Shown here piece after piece: positions 11,601-25,000 of a stretch of 64,000 nucleotides of DNA (the first letter of the stretch is position 1; each line of letters starts with the position of its first letter). Below the pieces are notes generated by a model. The model was not told where the DNA came from, made no database searches, and saw only the letters and a list, made by a program, of their open reading frames with translations. Where the stretch lies: the NCBI RefSeq assembly GCF_009017415.1, contig NC_092404.1, positions 2,356,001-2,420,000 of the forward strand. Direction: 5' to 3'. A program made the translations under genes and the position numbers. This DNA is from Aspergillus flavus (lineage: Eukaryota > Ascomycota > Eurotiomycetes > Eurotiales > Aspergillaceae).

Positions 11601-14600
11601 CATCTGCTGTTGTTCTGGCGATATCTGTCCGGAGCTAGGTTCCATAGGTGCTTTTGCCTCGTCTGTTCTGGTAGTTTGCTCACTTTCCAGTTGTAATGGT
11701 CCGGATTCAGATTCGACCGGCGCAGGGTCAACGGCACTCATCTCACTAGATAGCCCCTCCTGCAAACCTGCTGCAGAACTATTCTCACCCCTCACAGACG
11801 CAGCTTCCGTAGATTGCTCTAGTACTGCAGAGCTAGGTTCAAAGACAACTCCAGGGGCTTCCTCTCGGACAGAGGTATTATGTTCTGTCGATTCTTGTAG
11901 TTCTGGCTGTTCAAAGGGGGTCTCAGGTAGGACAGCATCCTGCCCACTTAACTCCAGGCTTTCAGCTCCCTCCATTGTACCTTGCACGGGATGCTCAGAG
12001 CTGGAGGTGATTTCTTCGGAAGGCAGTAAGGCTTCTTTCACAGGCGGGTAATCATCGATGGCAGATCTCGAAAGCTCCTCACTTGCTTGCAAAGTAACCT
12101 CTGGTTCCGTCTGGCTGGACGTCACGATTTCCACGTCACCGAGTTCTTTGACACTCTCATTTGCATCAAAGCTCTTGCTCACCTTTCTCCTGTCCTCGTC
12201 AGTCTCCAAATTGTTGGTAAGGACATCTATATCCGCGGCCGCTTCACTGTCGGTAGCCGCTGGCTTCGCATTTGAATCCAGCATTTTATCCGACTGTAAA
12301 CTTTCCTGGTGAGCTTCTTCTTCCGCCCTAGGCATTGCCTGCTCAGGTGAAAGGACGTCTGTGATGATAGGAGCATCTTCAGCTTTGGGTAACCCTTGTA
12401 CCGGGATCGTAGTGGCCTCGGGTGCTTGCATTGACCGCGCTACATCTGTCACCAAGACCTCTGGATTGGGTTTCTGTTCAGTTGCTGAAGTGTCTGAAGC
12501 TAGGTGAGCATTTTCTGGCTGCGGTATCTCCAAAGGAGGCTCCTGTTTAGATGGATTCGTGGATGCCGCTAGGTCAACGACGTTTTGTGGGTTTACGGCC
12601 TGAGCAGTAGGCTCCCAGTCCGAGGGCAAGCGTCCCTCTTTTATCTGTGTATCCGCTTCTTCCCCGGATTTTAGGGCCGTCACAGCAAGCTCGTCCTCAG
12701 TAGCAAGTGCGTCTTCGGTTTTGATAATATCCACAACAGGCTCGGGCTCAGAAATAGGCATATCCACAGGTGCTTGTACATTGGCTGCCTCGTGTGGCTT
12801 GGAGAGGTCAATGGCGGACTCTACCTCCGCTTCTGAGGGTTTGTCGGTGCCTTCTGGTAAAGAAATCTGTTCAATTGAAGATTCTCCTTGAGTAATTGCT
12901 TCATCTATTTCCTCAACGTCTTCAGGGGTTGAAAGGGCTGCAAGAGCTGTGGCTGGGGTATCTTGTGACTCCGGTTCGTGTATATTCACGCTCTTGGGTT
13001 TTTTCTTTTTATCTTTCTTCTTCTTTTTCGATGAACTTGGAGATGTAGCACCCACTACTCCTTCTTCAGTGGGAGCTTGAGCTACTTCGTCGGCAGCCTT
13101 GTCTGTGCTCTCCCTTGTTGGCTTGGTTGATTCTGTCACTGCTGCTTCGTCAACAGTCTCTGTTTCTTCACCTTCAACAGAAATGATTGTGGCAGAAGTG
13201 AGGTTGGGATTAGATTCAGGTTTAGCCTCAGCGCTTCCCAATGATTCATTATCCCCTGTTGCAGACTTTTGTGGCTCAGATTTCATTCCACGCTGTGCCT
13301 CTTGTGGTTGTGTTATCTCATCTGCTGTATCACTAATTCCCGCCTTTGTCTCGCCAGTAGTTACAGCTTGTAACGGTTCGGCAGACAATGCACGTTCCTC
13401 ACCAGCAGGTAGCAAAGGATCTGCAATTGTGGAATTGACAACTTCAGTAGGGCTAGTAGCTGCATATCCTGGATTCTCTCTACCTTTCTCCATTGCCTCT
13501 GTTGTTGGGATTTGGACAGCCGGAGGCACGGGAACGACTTCGTTTGACAGATCCCGGGAAGTTGGTTCATCAGACATTAGAGCATCGCCTGACTCAATGT
13601 TACTCTGGGTGGCTTTTGTCGGCGTTTTCTCGTCAGATGGCTGAAGCTCCGGTAGATCAACGTTCAGTACATTCATGATAGTCGTGTCGCCATCTGCAGA
13701 AGGAGCAACATCCCCGGAGATCCTCGGCGCTTCAAGGTCAGGAGCTGTGAGCTCTCGAGTCAGATGTCCTTCAGCAGAATCCGAAGCACGAATCTGTTCC
13801 ATTTTAGGAGTAGCAGGCCGGGACAAAGGTAGAGGTGGAAGGCTATCCAGGTTGCGCTCCAGCCCGCCATCGTCTTTTACACCGACTGCAGAGCCCTCGG
13901 CAGAAGGAAGAGCCCCCATTGTTGGAGAAGGGGGCAGCTCTGGATATGTGGACGGATCCTGGAGAAGCTCAGAGGGCGAATGGAACTCGTACTTGGGCTT
14001 ATCCTTCCGAAGTAGTTGATTGGTATTCATCTGACCGAAACTTGCGGCAGTAGGTGTTACTTCCTCGGAATCAAGCACTCTGTGTTGGGAATTAGACGGC
14101 ATATCAACGTCAATAGGCCGCTGGTCTCCATGAATACTAGGGCTCAAATCAAACTTTTCCCAGATCTTCTCATCCTGCAGAGATGCGAGGTCCTCAGCGG
14201 ATGCATTCACTGATGACGTCTTACTTGATGGTAGCGAAGGTAACGGTTCCTCAGGTTGAACTTCAATTTTGCTACCATGGTGCTCGACAAGCCACAGGGG
14301 CCGCATCTCTCGTGAGTTTATAAATTCACCAGAAGCTGGACGCCGAGAACGCCCTGTTGGAGAGCCAGGAGATGGCGCTGCAATTGAGCTGGCTGAAGAT
14401 GAACGATGAGCCCGTGGTGATGTGGTTGGCGGTCGACGAAAGTGCAAGGGGACGGCGGTAGGAGACTCTGTCGGTCGAACTCCGGACGACCGCCGTGACT
14501 GTTGGCCCTGGACATCTTCATGTCCCCGGGCCAACCGGGGTGAATTTGGTCTACTCTGAGACTTCGGGCTTAGGTCCATAGTTCTCCCCGGTGCAGGGGG

Positions 14601-17600
14601 TGATGCCGAACGACTTCTTGGCCGCTGTTCGAAAACATCTAGTCCCAATCCTGCGAGTTCTGCATCCGTCGAGGAGATACGCCCCGAAGCACCTTCACGG
14701 TCACCATCGCCTACCTGGTAAGGCATTTCGGGGCTTCCAGCTAAAAAAGACGGCTGGTCGTCTCCGTCTTGCGATATTGTCCGGTCCTGTGTACAAAGAA
14801 GAGGGAAAGGAAGGTATTTAGTACATGTGTTATACACCTTGCTTAAAATCGAATATAGGAATAAACTGAGCAAATCACAGTTTACGAACAACGAAAACAG
14901 CTAGAACCATACCTTCTCACGTTCCGTTGTTTTACCCGAGTCTGCTAATTCCCCGTATTTTTGTCGCCGCTTTTCCTCTCTCCGTTGACGTCTAGACTCC
15001 CCAGAATCCGGTGGTCCGACTTCGGATTGAACCTCGCGAGATGGATAGCTATCAGATGATGACTTTCTGCTTGCTAGCGGCTCAGAGACTTTAGAGCCGA
15101 ATATATTACTTAAGATACCACCTGCCCTCTTTTCCTTTGTCTGTTCATCCGTACTTCTGCCGCGGTCACTAGTCTCTTCAACTCTGGCTGGGGAAGATGC
15201 CACAGAAACGGAGTCATCGAAAGTACCACTACCCCGCTTGGAATGTCTTTTCTTTCGCTTCTTCTTTTCGATAGTAGAGCCTTCTTCAGCGGCAGGTGGA
15301 CTGGCCTGACTAGGGATATCGGAATCGCGACTGTATTTGCTGCAATTAGCTCCCTCCATCGGTGTATCACTATGTCTAGGTATGACAGCTGGGATAATTG
15401 ACCTTAGATCATCCTGAACTGGTTCTTGTGTGTTCCCACGCGGCTCCCGCTGGCTGGTTGACTCCTCTAGTCTAAATCCACCAGACATATGCGAAACTTC
15501 CTCTGGAGCTGACTTGGTTCCAGAACGCTCGTCTCGAAAGACCAAGGTTGGTTGGCCCTCATTCGGTTTTTCCACAGTCCTTCCGGAAAGTTCACCCATC
15601 TCAGAGGCTTGCTCTCCGCTGAGCTGCTGGATCACTTCTTGCGCAATTGATGATGGTTGTTGATCGTCATGAAATGTTCTAACACTGTCGCTTATCGACA
15701 CAGGCTCAGAGTAAAGCGGTCCGTTCTCAAAGGATTTCTTTAAGATTGGCTGCTTCTCTCCATCATCGGGTGTTACCGCCCCACCCACATAGCTACCAGC
15801 TCTAGACGGAGAGACGAGCTTTTCCGTGATGACCGATACAAGGGAAGGGTCAAAACCTAAGGCTTCAGCAGCTGCACCGGCTGTTGCTGCGACTACAATA
15901 TCAGGATTGTACCCATTTGCGGCCTTGGGCAGATCTGCTTGAATGGCTGCAATTTCTCGGGTGGCTCCACTATCATTCTGCTTCTCCTGTCCTCGGTCTG
16001 CCACAATATCATGATCGGCGGAGTCGAGTTCAGAGGATGTAGAAGGGACTTCATACTCGCGAGTCTCATCCTTACCCCAAGATACGCGGGAGCCTGTTGT
16101 TGATCGCTTTGATTTCCTATCATCGTCAAGGACCTCGGGCGGCGATGGAATCGGAGAGGCAATATCTCTGACGGAGCCACTTTGGCTTTGAGGAGGCGTG
16201 GGCTCAACTACATTGAGCTTTGGAACTGGCCACGGTAGACCGCGATATTCTGGATGGTGCTCCTCAGTTGCCTTAATTTTTTGACTTGCAGGTTCCGCTT
16301 CTATGATAGTTGGAGTTGAAGCGGGCTCGCGACGCGCGTACGTGTCAGGGCTATAGCGCAACTCTTTGGGGGCGAAGAATTGTGCATAATCGTCATGGAC
16401 TGGCTTCTTGCGAGGAATATCACGGAATACTGAAGTCTTAAAATGTTCTTGTGCAGGGACCGGGTTCGGGCGCTGGTCAACATCATCGTAGGCACGTTCA
16501 GGCATGGGAAGGCCAGATGATATTTCAGAACCTGACGCACGGCGTCTTTCTGCGCGACGCTTCTCTGAACGTTCCTGATGACTCCTCTGGCTCGATTCGG
16601 AGGGGTTACCGTTGAAGCTTTGACCGGAAAGTACACTACCTGCAGATGTACCTAGATCATCCCACGATGCTGGGCTTCTCTCCCCTCGAGGTTCACGTCC
16701 GTATCCTTCCTGGGGGCCAAAATCAGAATCCCGGTGTCCCTCATAGTAGCGCCTTGATCGATTCTTATCCGCGTGCGCCTCCCTATCAATAAGTTCAACT
16801 CCTTGGGACCCATGATCGCGCTTTTGATGCTCAAACTGATCTGCTCGTCGCTCCTTTTCTGCTTGCTCCCTAGTAAGGTCAAACTGTACGGAACCCTGAT
16901 CTTTCATGGTAGAACGACGTTTCGCACTAGGCACCGATGTACTCACTAAAGGCTCCGTGTGAAACACAGGCGATGAGTCACTTCGTCGAGGGGGCCGGTT
17001 AACGTTTGATCGAATATCAGTAAAATCACGGTAAAGGGGGATTTCATGCTCCCTAAGGCCAGAACCATGAGCTTGGTAGTCATAGTGTGAAAGTGTATTG
17101 GCAAACGGGGGAGGACGAGATGGTACAGTGTAGGGAGGAATTGTCTCTCCTTGCGAAGTATAGACAGCCTGAGAGACCGGTGCCACAGGTTGGGGTTGTT
17201 GAAGAGGGATGTGTCCTCTAGGGCGAATGACCGGCTGTGGGGGAGAAGGCGGTACGTTCACAGCGTCAAACTGTGAAGGATCGCTGGTGGGCACTGGAGC
17301 CACATGTTGAAGATTCCCAGCACCACTTCCAGCGCCCTCGCTAGTACGTCTCCCTTGATTGTTATAGCGATGGGCTAATGCGGCTGTTCCCAAAGCTCCC
17401 GCCGCTAAAGCAGCATTAGTAGGGAAACGACTCTCCGATGCGTTGGACCTCGTTCTCTTCTGCTTTTTGCCTTTCCTGTTGCCCCATCTCCAGCCCCATA
17501 ATGATGTACCAGAATCGGAAGACGGTGATGCAGTACTGCCATAGAGTCCACTACCTCCGAAAGCAAGTGCTGAACTAACACTGGACGACGATTGATCCCC

Positions 17601-20099
17601 TGAGTCCACGTCCTCCCAAGCGTCGTCATTGGTAGAAGACGACGAATAACCCAAACGAGTGGGTGTAGGTTCTTTTTTAATGAGTACCTCACCTGTCCGT
17701 CGACTCCGATGATGAGTTGAATCAGCTATTGCAGTTGCTGCCGCTCCTATTCCTAGTAATGCCGCATCCACATCGTCCTGGTCTTTCTTCTTGCTCCGCC
17801 TTTTAGATTTCCCTGGCGGTCTTTTGGCATAGCCATTCCCAAATGCTAAATCAGCATCTAGGGAGGATGATGACGAGTTGTTGAATGAAAATATACTTAT
17901 CCGCTTTTTGCTTTGCCGCTTTCTACGATTCTCAGAGGCTGTGAAGAATGAGCTCAAGCCACCCACAGATTTCATGGATGGTCTAGAGATATCCACAAAG
18001 GATGATTCAGAAGATGACGATTTCCGACTTTTGGTCTTCCGCGGTGACCGGCTGCGGCGTGGCTGATTTTCAGACACTCCGGTAATTGCAGTTCCCACAT
18101 CTCGGTGTGCACAATGTTTCTCAGACTTTGACGAAGATCGGGACGTAGAGCGGGACAGCCATCGAGATTCGTTGTCTCGCAGGCCTTCATAGGAGCGGCG
18201 GGGTGAACGCCCACAGACGCCACGAGATGTGTGACTCTGCTTCTCAAGCGTTGATAGGTTCTCATTATCCGATGGCGAGCTTGCAGGTCGGCCGGATCGA
18301 TCACTATAGGTGTTCTCGAAGTCTTTTTTTATAAAGGGCGTGTATCCAGCCAGCATCCCAGGCAACCAAGAACTTATGGAGGTTTTCTTGCGACGTCGAC
18401 CCTCGTCCTCTGAAGAAGAGTAACGACTAGGTTTGCCCACTCGTGAGCGACTGCTGTAGCGGTCACTAGAGCGACGGCGGCGTCTATAATAATGCCTTCG
18501 AGGTGCGTCGCGCGAAGAGGTGCCCGGTTCAAAACAGTGCCTGCAAACACCAATGGTTTCTGTGTAATCCTCAAACATACCAACCCCTTCTGCGTCACGC
18601 CAAAAATCAATGAACTTGTCCAGAGGACCCCGTTGGCGTTGCTGGAATGCCATGCTCCCGGACTGAAATGGTGCTCCGTGGTAGAGAGCTGCATGATGAG
18701 GATGCGACGGGTCGGCAGCGTACGCTGTTGTCTCAGCACCAGCAGTATTGAGGGGTGGTGCATTTAGCTGGTCCGAGTACGCAGATGGACCAGCAGGTCC
18801 CACAAGGTTCGGGAAACCCTCCTCATTATTGTGATTGCCAGACTGAGAAAGATGTTCTACGTTCAGGGATGATTGATGATGGTGGCCCATAACATAACCT
18901 GCTGCCGCAGTTGCTGCTGCAGCACCAACTGCTGTACCTATATCTTGAGCATTGGGCGGTCTGGAGGGGCTTGTACCAGTAAGTGGGACAGACGTAGGCG
19001 TCGGCGACTCTAGCATTGGAGAGGATCCAGAGCCAATACCTTGGGGCCTGCCCTCGTCATGCGCAGTAGCGGTTGCAGCAGGCCCCAAGACCCCTTCAGT
19101 TTGTATAGTTGGTCTGGGAGGTTTGGGTGTCGGCCCTGCAGGTGGTTTACTTGATTGTTCGGGTGCTTGGATCTCTGGGTCTGTATCATCTGCGTAATAG
19201 TCAGCCGCTGCCGGCGTTTGTCCCATACTACTTGGCTCTTGCGGCGGGTTGGGATGCGGTGATGCCGGCATCAAGTGCGCTTGAGTATTGGGGATAATCT
19301 TTGGTGGCTCAGGCCGAACACCGGGTTGTTGCGCGACTGACTGCCCTTGGTCGCCGTAGTAATCAGCTGCTGCGCCTGCAGGGTTTGGTGGGTTAGGTTC
19401 GGCAACGAAGGCCGGAAACTGGCCCGGGAACTGCTGCTGTACATGAGGGTCGTAGACACCGGGCACGTTGGGCGAGCTTGGCATAGATGTCACTGGATGT
19501 GTGTTGTGGAACGGTGGGGGGAATTGGGGATAGTCAAAAGTTCCCACCTTCGGAGCCAAGTCTGCTTCAGCACCGGAGATGGGCACACTTGGCAATTCGT
19601 CAGGCTGAGTTCGTCGCCTCTCTCGACGATGACGACTTCCACGGTTTCCATTATCAAGCTCATCTGTATTGTCAGGGCGTTCACGGGTTCGTTCGCGACT
19701 CTGCGATCGGGAGAGATTGCGTCTGCGTCGGGGTTTGTCATCGCTGCCATCGCTGTCCGAGTATCGATCGCGACGTTCACTATCGTCAGTATCTCTGCGC
19801 CTCGGTGCCCGTTCGATGACATTTCGGTCAGGTTCGATCACGCTATGAGGTTCCGCCGTCGCATAGCTCGACGCAACGGAATCGCCTGCCGCACTGGGCG
19901 CATAGCGCTTGCTGCGGTTTCCAGACGTTGGGTAGGCTGACAGGTCACCCAAGCCTCGATCACGGTCGTCACCCCGTGAGGGCTTGCGGCTCACTGTTGA
20001 AGAAGCTTTGGATTCTGTTCTGCGACGGCTACTACTCGTAGAACTGGAGCTGCTGCGGGCATCGGACGAACGGCCCCCGGCCAATAAGGCCTTAAACAT
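2671..20099 (-). CDS. lah: Leashin, giant Woronin-body tether (often annotated 'involucrin repeat protein')
   Basis: Exons: 20099-14913, 14786-5750, 5695-4266 and 4200-2671; 5,727 aa. The first in-frame ATG (20144) would add 15 residues; I prefer MFKALLAGG at 20099. Introns are 126, 54 and 65 bp and phases agree throughout. Leashin ties Woronin bodies to the septal pore and cell cortex (known for Neurospora LAH-1/LAH-2 and Aspergillus Lah). The N-terminal third is Ser/Arg-rich with a conserved CRHCF patch and Ala-rich hydrophobic stretches. The middle 3,000 residues are acidic, Glu/Pro/Ala-rich and disordered, with ten lysine-rich cassettes and a 33-residue tandem repeat. The last 510 residues begin with about 165 residues of coiled coil (near 5243-5408), then a globular domain like the pore-associated end of LAH-2. 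Both halves are joined, as in most Pezizomycotina; Neurospora splits them. Confidence 0.93.
5696..5749 (-). other. lah: 54-bp in-frame intron of leashin containing a stop codon
   Basis: The leashin frame runs into TAA at 5702-5700, then stays open in the same frame. The stop lies inside a good small intron: donor GTATTG at 5749, branch GCTAAC, acceptor TAATCAG ending at 5696. Its 54-bp length is a multiple of three, so removing it joins G to AC (GAC, Asp) and restores one frame. If retained, translation ends after PEGLTR and the coiled-coil end is lost. Confidence 0.8.
9546..9941 (-). repeat. Four tandem 99-bp repeats in the leashin coding sequence
   Basis: The block starting with reverse-complemented QD/QN codons recurs at 9546, 9645, 9744 and 9843, exactly 99 bp apart. 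Each encodes a 33-residue unit with the core EQT.DADIPLTDIVPQD followed by an EQPQEG-like linker. Copies differ by scattered substitutions, so this is an old in-frame tandem duplication, not an assembly artefact. Confidence 0.9.
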
Positions 20100-22089
20100 A
20101 GTGGGCAGAGAGCGATCAAGGCGATGCCCTAAAAAGCCAGGCAATCATGTGGAATACGGACTGCTGCTGCTGTCAAGATGGCAAAGGAAAGTGTAGGTAG
20201 GTGTGTGCGTGTGTTCAGAGAAAATGTAAAATGCAGGCCGGCTATAAGATAGTGAGGATGATAAAGATCGAGACCAAAAAAAAACCCCCCAGAAAGGAAG
20301 AAAGAAAGAAAGGGGGCAGACAGGGAAAGTGTAAGGGGAATAGAATACTTGGAGGGAAATTTTAACTATTAAGAACAAAAAGGACGCGTATAGATTGATT
20401 GCTCGGTCGGTTCAGCCGAGTTGTTTTTGCGACGGAAGAGTAGTAAACATTGGCGCAGCTGAACTGTGGTTCTTTTTTTTTCTTCTTGGTCGGAAGTCGG
20501 AGGGCCCCAGCTTCTAGCGGAGGCGAGGACCACTTTGGTCAGCAATCTAAGTTTGGTTGCTCCAGACTATCGTACCGCTAGTTAGGGCGATCGAGAGGAC
20601 TTAGCGCCCTCAAGCAAGGATGGAGCGACAGCTGGGGTTTGAAGAAATGCTTAGAGGGGAGACATACGGTGCAGAATTGTTGAAGGAATGCGGGGAGGCT
20701 GCTGATGTAGGAGATAAACTGAGTTTCGATCTAGGATGAGATGCCTTCCCTATAGTAGTAGGTTAAAAAGTGAGGAATGCAGAGAAGGTTAGTTGGAAAG
20801 ATTCGAAATCACGGTGAGGTGTGGGTGCCCTGCACGTGCGGGACAGGTCGATGCACATAATCAAAACAGAGATGGCTGGGGCCACAATGTGAACAACATG
20901 GGAATTCTGGACCATTAGTGCCCATAATTATATGTGACCAGTCTTGTACGAAATGAGTAGATATCTTAAGTGTTGAACTCAGCCTCTTAAGACTACAGTG
21001 TACGGAGTACACTGTAGTACGTACTTCGGCTACAGGGTTCCACCCCGCCCAACCGGTTAACGTGGTACGAAACAACCTGGACTTTTGGCTGCTGGAACCG
21101 GTGCCTGAGGCAGCAAAAGGATCCGAATAAGCTCGGTACAACATCCATGGAACATGACCATCCTTATCACAACCTACAATGGCCATTTCCGACACAAGGC
21201 ATTCCCTCTGGCACGAACCTCAAACGCGGGTCTGACAATTAGGCAAAGTCATAGCCGGCGTAGGACAACCCCAACCTTCGTTATAGGTTTAAGATACGGT
21301 AGATACAAGGGACCAATGGCCACTGAAGGTTCATGCACCCCTTAGTCATCATCGCACTCAAGAACTGAGGTACCATGAATGCGACATGTCGAACAGGAAA
21401 GGATAATGTGCAGACCCAGCCTACGTCCATTGATTTAATCAGCATGCGCCCTTGACTCAGAAGACACCTATCATTCCAACAAGCAACGATAACAAGAGCC
21501 GCCAATGATCTAATACCATAAGTGATAACCGCCTAATCTGCAATATGCACTGCGCAGCACCCCATACGAAGTTCCTAAATGTATTGTATGCGGAGGCAAT
21601 CCTCCATGAACCGCTAGAAATGCAATAAAAGATCCCTCCCGTTCCCATTTCCTGCTTCGATTAGCAGGTGCAGTCGACGCCAACCGACACCTTTGGAATA
21701 CCACAAAAGAAAAAAGAAAGAAAACAAAGCCAACAGAGATAACCGTCAGATAGCCACCCTTCCTCTCCACATGCACAGGACAGGACCACAGACACAAACC
21801 ACAAATGCAGGTGGTATCTTAAATCGAGACTAAAAACAAACAAATGAGCCACCATGCAAATACACGTATATATCATGAGTTAGATACGAAGTTGAACGTT
21901 GAAGCGCGTTCGGGATAGCCCACTGGTGGAGCAGAGAAATCGAAGTGCCGGCGGGTCACAACGAACTCTATAGCCACCTAGGGGCGTCATTCAGCTTGCA
22001 GTGTACTCGTATAACTGAGGCGCACATCGCAGATACCAGCAATGCTATTGATCATGAATTCGAGATTCAGATAGGCCAGGCTGCCAAGC
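20100..22089. promoter_or_regulatory. Leashin promoter and leader, and 3' region of the zinc-cluster gene
   Basis: About 2 kb between the leashin start and the stop of the upstream Zn2Cys6 gene. Close to the start is a purine-rich stretch (20276-20340; C/T-rich on the coding strand), typical of fungal leaders. A perfect 11-bp inverted repeat sits at 20993-21017. Open frames such as 20809-21195 (minus) show no family signature and I do not call them genes. Confidence 0.5.
20993..21017. repeat. Perfect inverted repeat, 11-bp arms, 3-nt spacer
   Basis: Reads CTACAGTGTAC, GGA, GTACACTGTAG. The centre contains TACGGAGTA, a motif repeated elsewhere in the non-coding part of this window. It lies about 0.9 kb upstream of the leashin start. 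It could be a dimeric regulator site or a DNA/RNA hairpin; the sequence alone does not decide. Confidence 0.75.
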
Positions 22090-25000
22090 TTAATCGGTTG
22101 TATCCCTCCACTCTGAGGGATTTCCAAATATTTTCTCGTATATCTCAGTAAGAATTCGCGCGTCAGCTCGGAGACTAGGAGAAATATAACGACTCTGCAG
22201 CAGAAAGTTGATCGTTCGCTTAAGAAGTCTCTCGAGTTCGTTTCGATCCACTAGTTCCGAGAGGCTAGACATGTATGTAGCGGACAATACCAACATGTTA
22301 CCAAATTGTCTGTGAGGGTACAATAAAGAATGTCAGCTGATACATTTCAACCCACACATAACATCTGCAGTTGGTGTTCAACGTACGCATGGGCAGTGCC
22401 GAAAATGTTGGTCACTACCGGGCGACCCTTTATGCCATCGAAGGCTACTGTACTTAGCATAGCCGAATCAATACAAACTTTACAAGCTCTTCGTAGCTTT
22501 GTGGGCAAGTCGCGGTGTGCAATCCCTGTAAGCCCAGATGCAGGACCTATGTCACTTGACAAACGTGCCATGTTCGTGGCACCTTGACTATGGTTCAATG
22601 ACGGTGATATCTGCTGCGATTTGGAAGAAGTCATAGCAGTAGCTTCAGTAGACGGTCCATCCGATGATGCGCGAAGGTCTAATTGTCCATAGTAATGAAG
22701 GGCATGATAAAGTAAAGGGCGATGGATAATGTAACGTGCACCATAGTACTTAGCTCGCATCCGTGCGACGTTAATCTCTTCTGATGGTGGATCTGTGTCT
22801 TTCCACTTCATCACAGCAGGTAGACTGTTTCGCCAAAGTTCGAGATTCATACTTAAGATTTCTTGAACGTGCGATGACCAATGGGTCTGTCCTTGCTCTG
22901 CGGACAATTATCTTAGTATACTTCCTTCAACTTACTATCATTTTCAAGCACCGAGAACTCACTTTCAACTTTGTACAGATCAGTATGAACACGGTTGAGA
23001 ACCTTTCTTAGATGAATCTGGGCCGAGTAAAAAAACATCATCATAGTACTTGGGGCGGAAATTTCATTCGGAAGGTTAAGAGTAAACCGTCCCTTTGGTA
23101 AGGAGATGCGAGCTTCCGAGCGGGATATGCCGCTAGCGGGAAGATCAAGTTCTGCTAGTATATCACTGGATACAAGTTCAGCACTTCCCCGAGATTATAG
23201 GGAAAAGAAAGCAAGGAAAAGTACAGAAGGTGCACACATACCTCTCTAGCTGAAGGCACGTCCAGTACGCAAAATCGTAAAGGTCCTTGTCGGGGCCATC
23301 AGGCATCTGTGTGTAACGTTTTCTAGAGGTTTTAATTAGTGTCATATACTATTTTTGCTTGAACAGAGATGGTATTCCATACGATCGAACCAAAACTTGG
23401 CAAGCCCTGGCGGCTTGATAGATCCATCCGTGGCTTTGGAAGGGGTGCGCTAGCTGGCCTGCATAAAGTCCTGCTAATAAGGCAGCTTGAACGTGAGGCA
23501 GTCTATTTGCTCCTTGGAGACTTCCAAGAATCTGGGTAGCGTATGCGTAAAATGCTAATCCAGGAATATAATCCAGGTTTTTGTCTTGGGATATTGGGTG
23601 CCCCTCAGCACCACTCTGTCGATTGCCTATTAATGAAGGAGATGCAAAGGTGTGATTTTCCGCGACATAACCGCTGCCTTGCGACTGAGGAAGAGAATCC
23701 GAACCCGCGGGTGATAATATACCGTGCGTAGGAGGACCAGGTATTGTCTCTTTTCGGAAGTCCACCTGGTAATCTGTGACTGGGCCGGGCACAGGATTGG
23801 CTTCGCAGATACTGCCAAGAGCGAGGACCAGAAGAATAATAGCATTATAGATGGATTTTTCTATACGCCGGCCGCTACCCTGTTCCGCAGCAGACTGCGC
23901 ATCGCATCCCACACCTTGTAAATTTTCGCATGAACGCTTTCGTTTTGCGCCTCGAGGCATATCATTCAAGTGATTGTTAAGTACTCCTGGGGACCGCACA
24001 GGACCTTTCAATGGGCAGTACATCCTGATAAAATGATCGACCTTGTTCTCCAAGTCACTCTGATCAAGAAATGGATGAAGCTGGTGCATATGTTTCATAT
24101 AGCTTTTATGATAACGACGAACCATATCAGGGTCCGCGGTTAGCATGCCGTCCTCGTCAAGCCCTTTGTTCTCAAGTTTAATCTGGGGTTGGTTCACGTA
24201 CACCCCCCAAGGTCCATTAGGGGGGGATGCCGGGTAGTATGGCTGACTTTCATTGAAGCTAGTACTCAAGGTCGTTGGCGGTGAGCACATGCCATGATCT
24301 TCACTAGTCTCATCTCCCTCTCCACGGCCATAGACACGGATTAAGCCCCTTTTTTCTTCAAGTTTCATCACATAATCCTCATCATATTCTCTTGGACGAA
24401 GAAGATTCCGAATTGAAGGCCACAACAGCAATTTGTGGGCCGCTGTTGTATGCTCTACAGGGATTGAGAGCTCACCATCCTCACCAGAAGGAACAACTTG
24501 CTCTGTGGTCGTTTCACTTGGTTCTGGTATCTGCTCCTGCATTGTAGCAATATTCTCATCCTTGGCTTTTGATTCCTGGATATCGATTATGTCCTTCTTT
24601 GCCAATTGCGGGACTGCCGGTTTCCGTGGTTCCTTAGATGCGGACTTGGCGTCTATCTTCGCCAGGATGGAGTTGAAATTGTTCCCGTGCTCCGTATTTA
24701 GCTGGTCTAAACGATCGAATCTGTCTAATATAGCGTCTTGGAATGACTGCAATCGATCTAATAAGAGCTGGGTCGCCTTTTCTTGTCTGCATATGTTGTT
24801 AGCGTCCTTCAAACATTAGTTCAGAGTAGTGAACTGGAAGAGCTAGGAACACAGACTTGTGCGGAGGGACTTCTTTGTAAACGCAGTTCAAGTTGTTTTC
24901 CTTGCAATGACTACATGACGGTCGACCTTCATCGCACTTTGCTTTCCTCGCTCGGCATTGATCGCAAGCCTTTAACCATGGGGCGAACATGTCAGCAACA

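Noticed and set aside
5290..13644. Long plus-strand open frames opposite leashin (for example 5290-5889, 8247-8762, 10183-10611, 13099-13644)
   Set aside because: They are antisense shadows of a strongly biased Glu/Ser/Thr/Lys-rich coding sequence; they lack motifs and overlap each other in several frames.
20809..21195. 128-codon minus-strand frame upstream of leashin
   Set aside because: No domain, no splice partners, and it spans the hairpin repeat; more likely promoter DNA.
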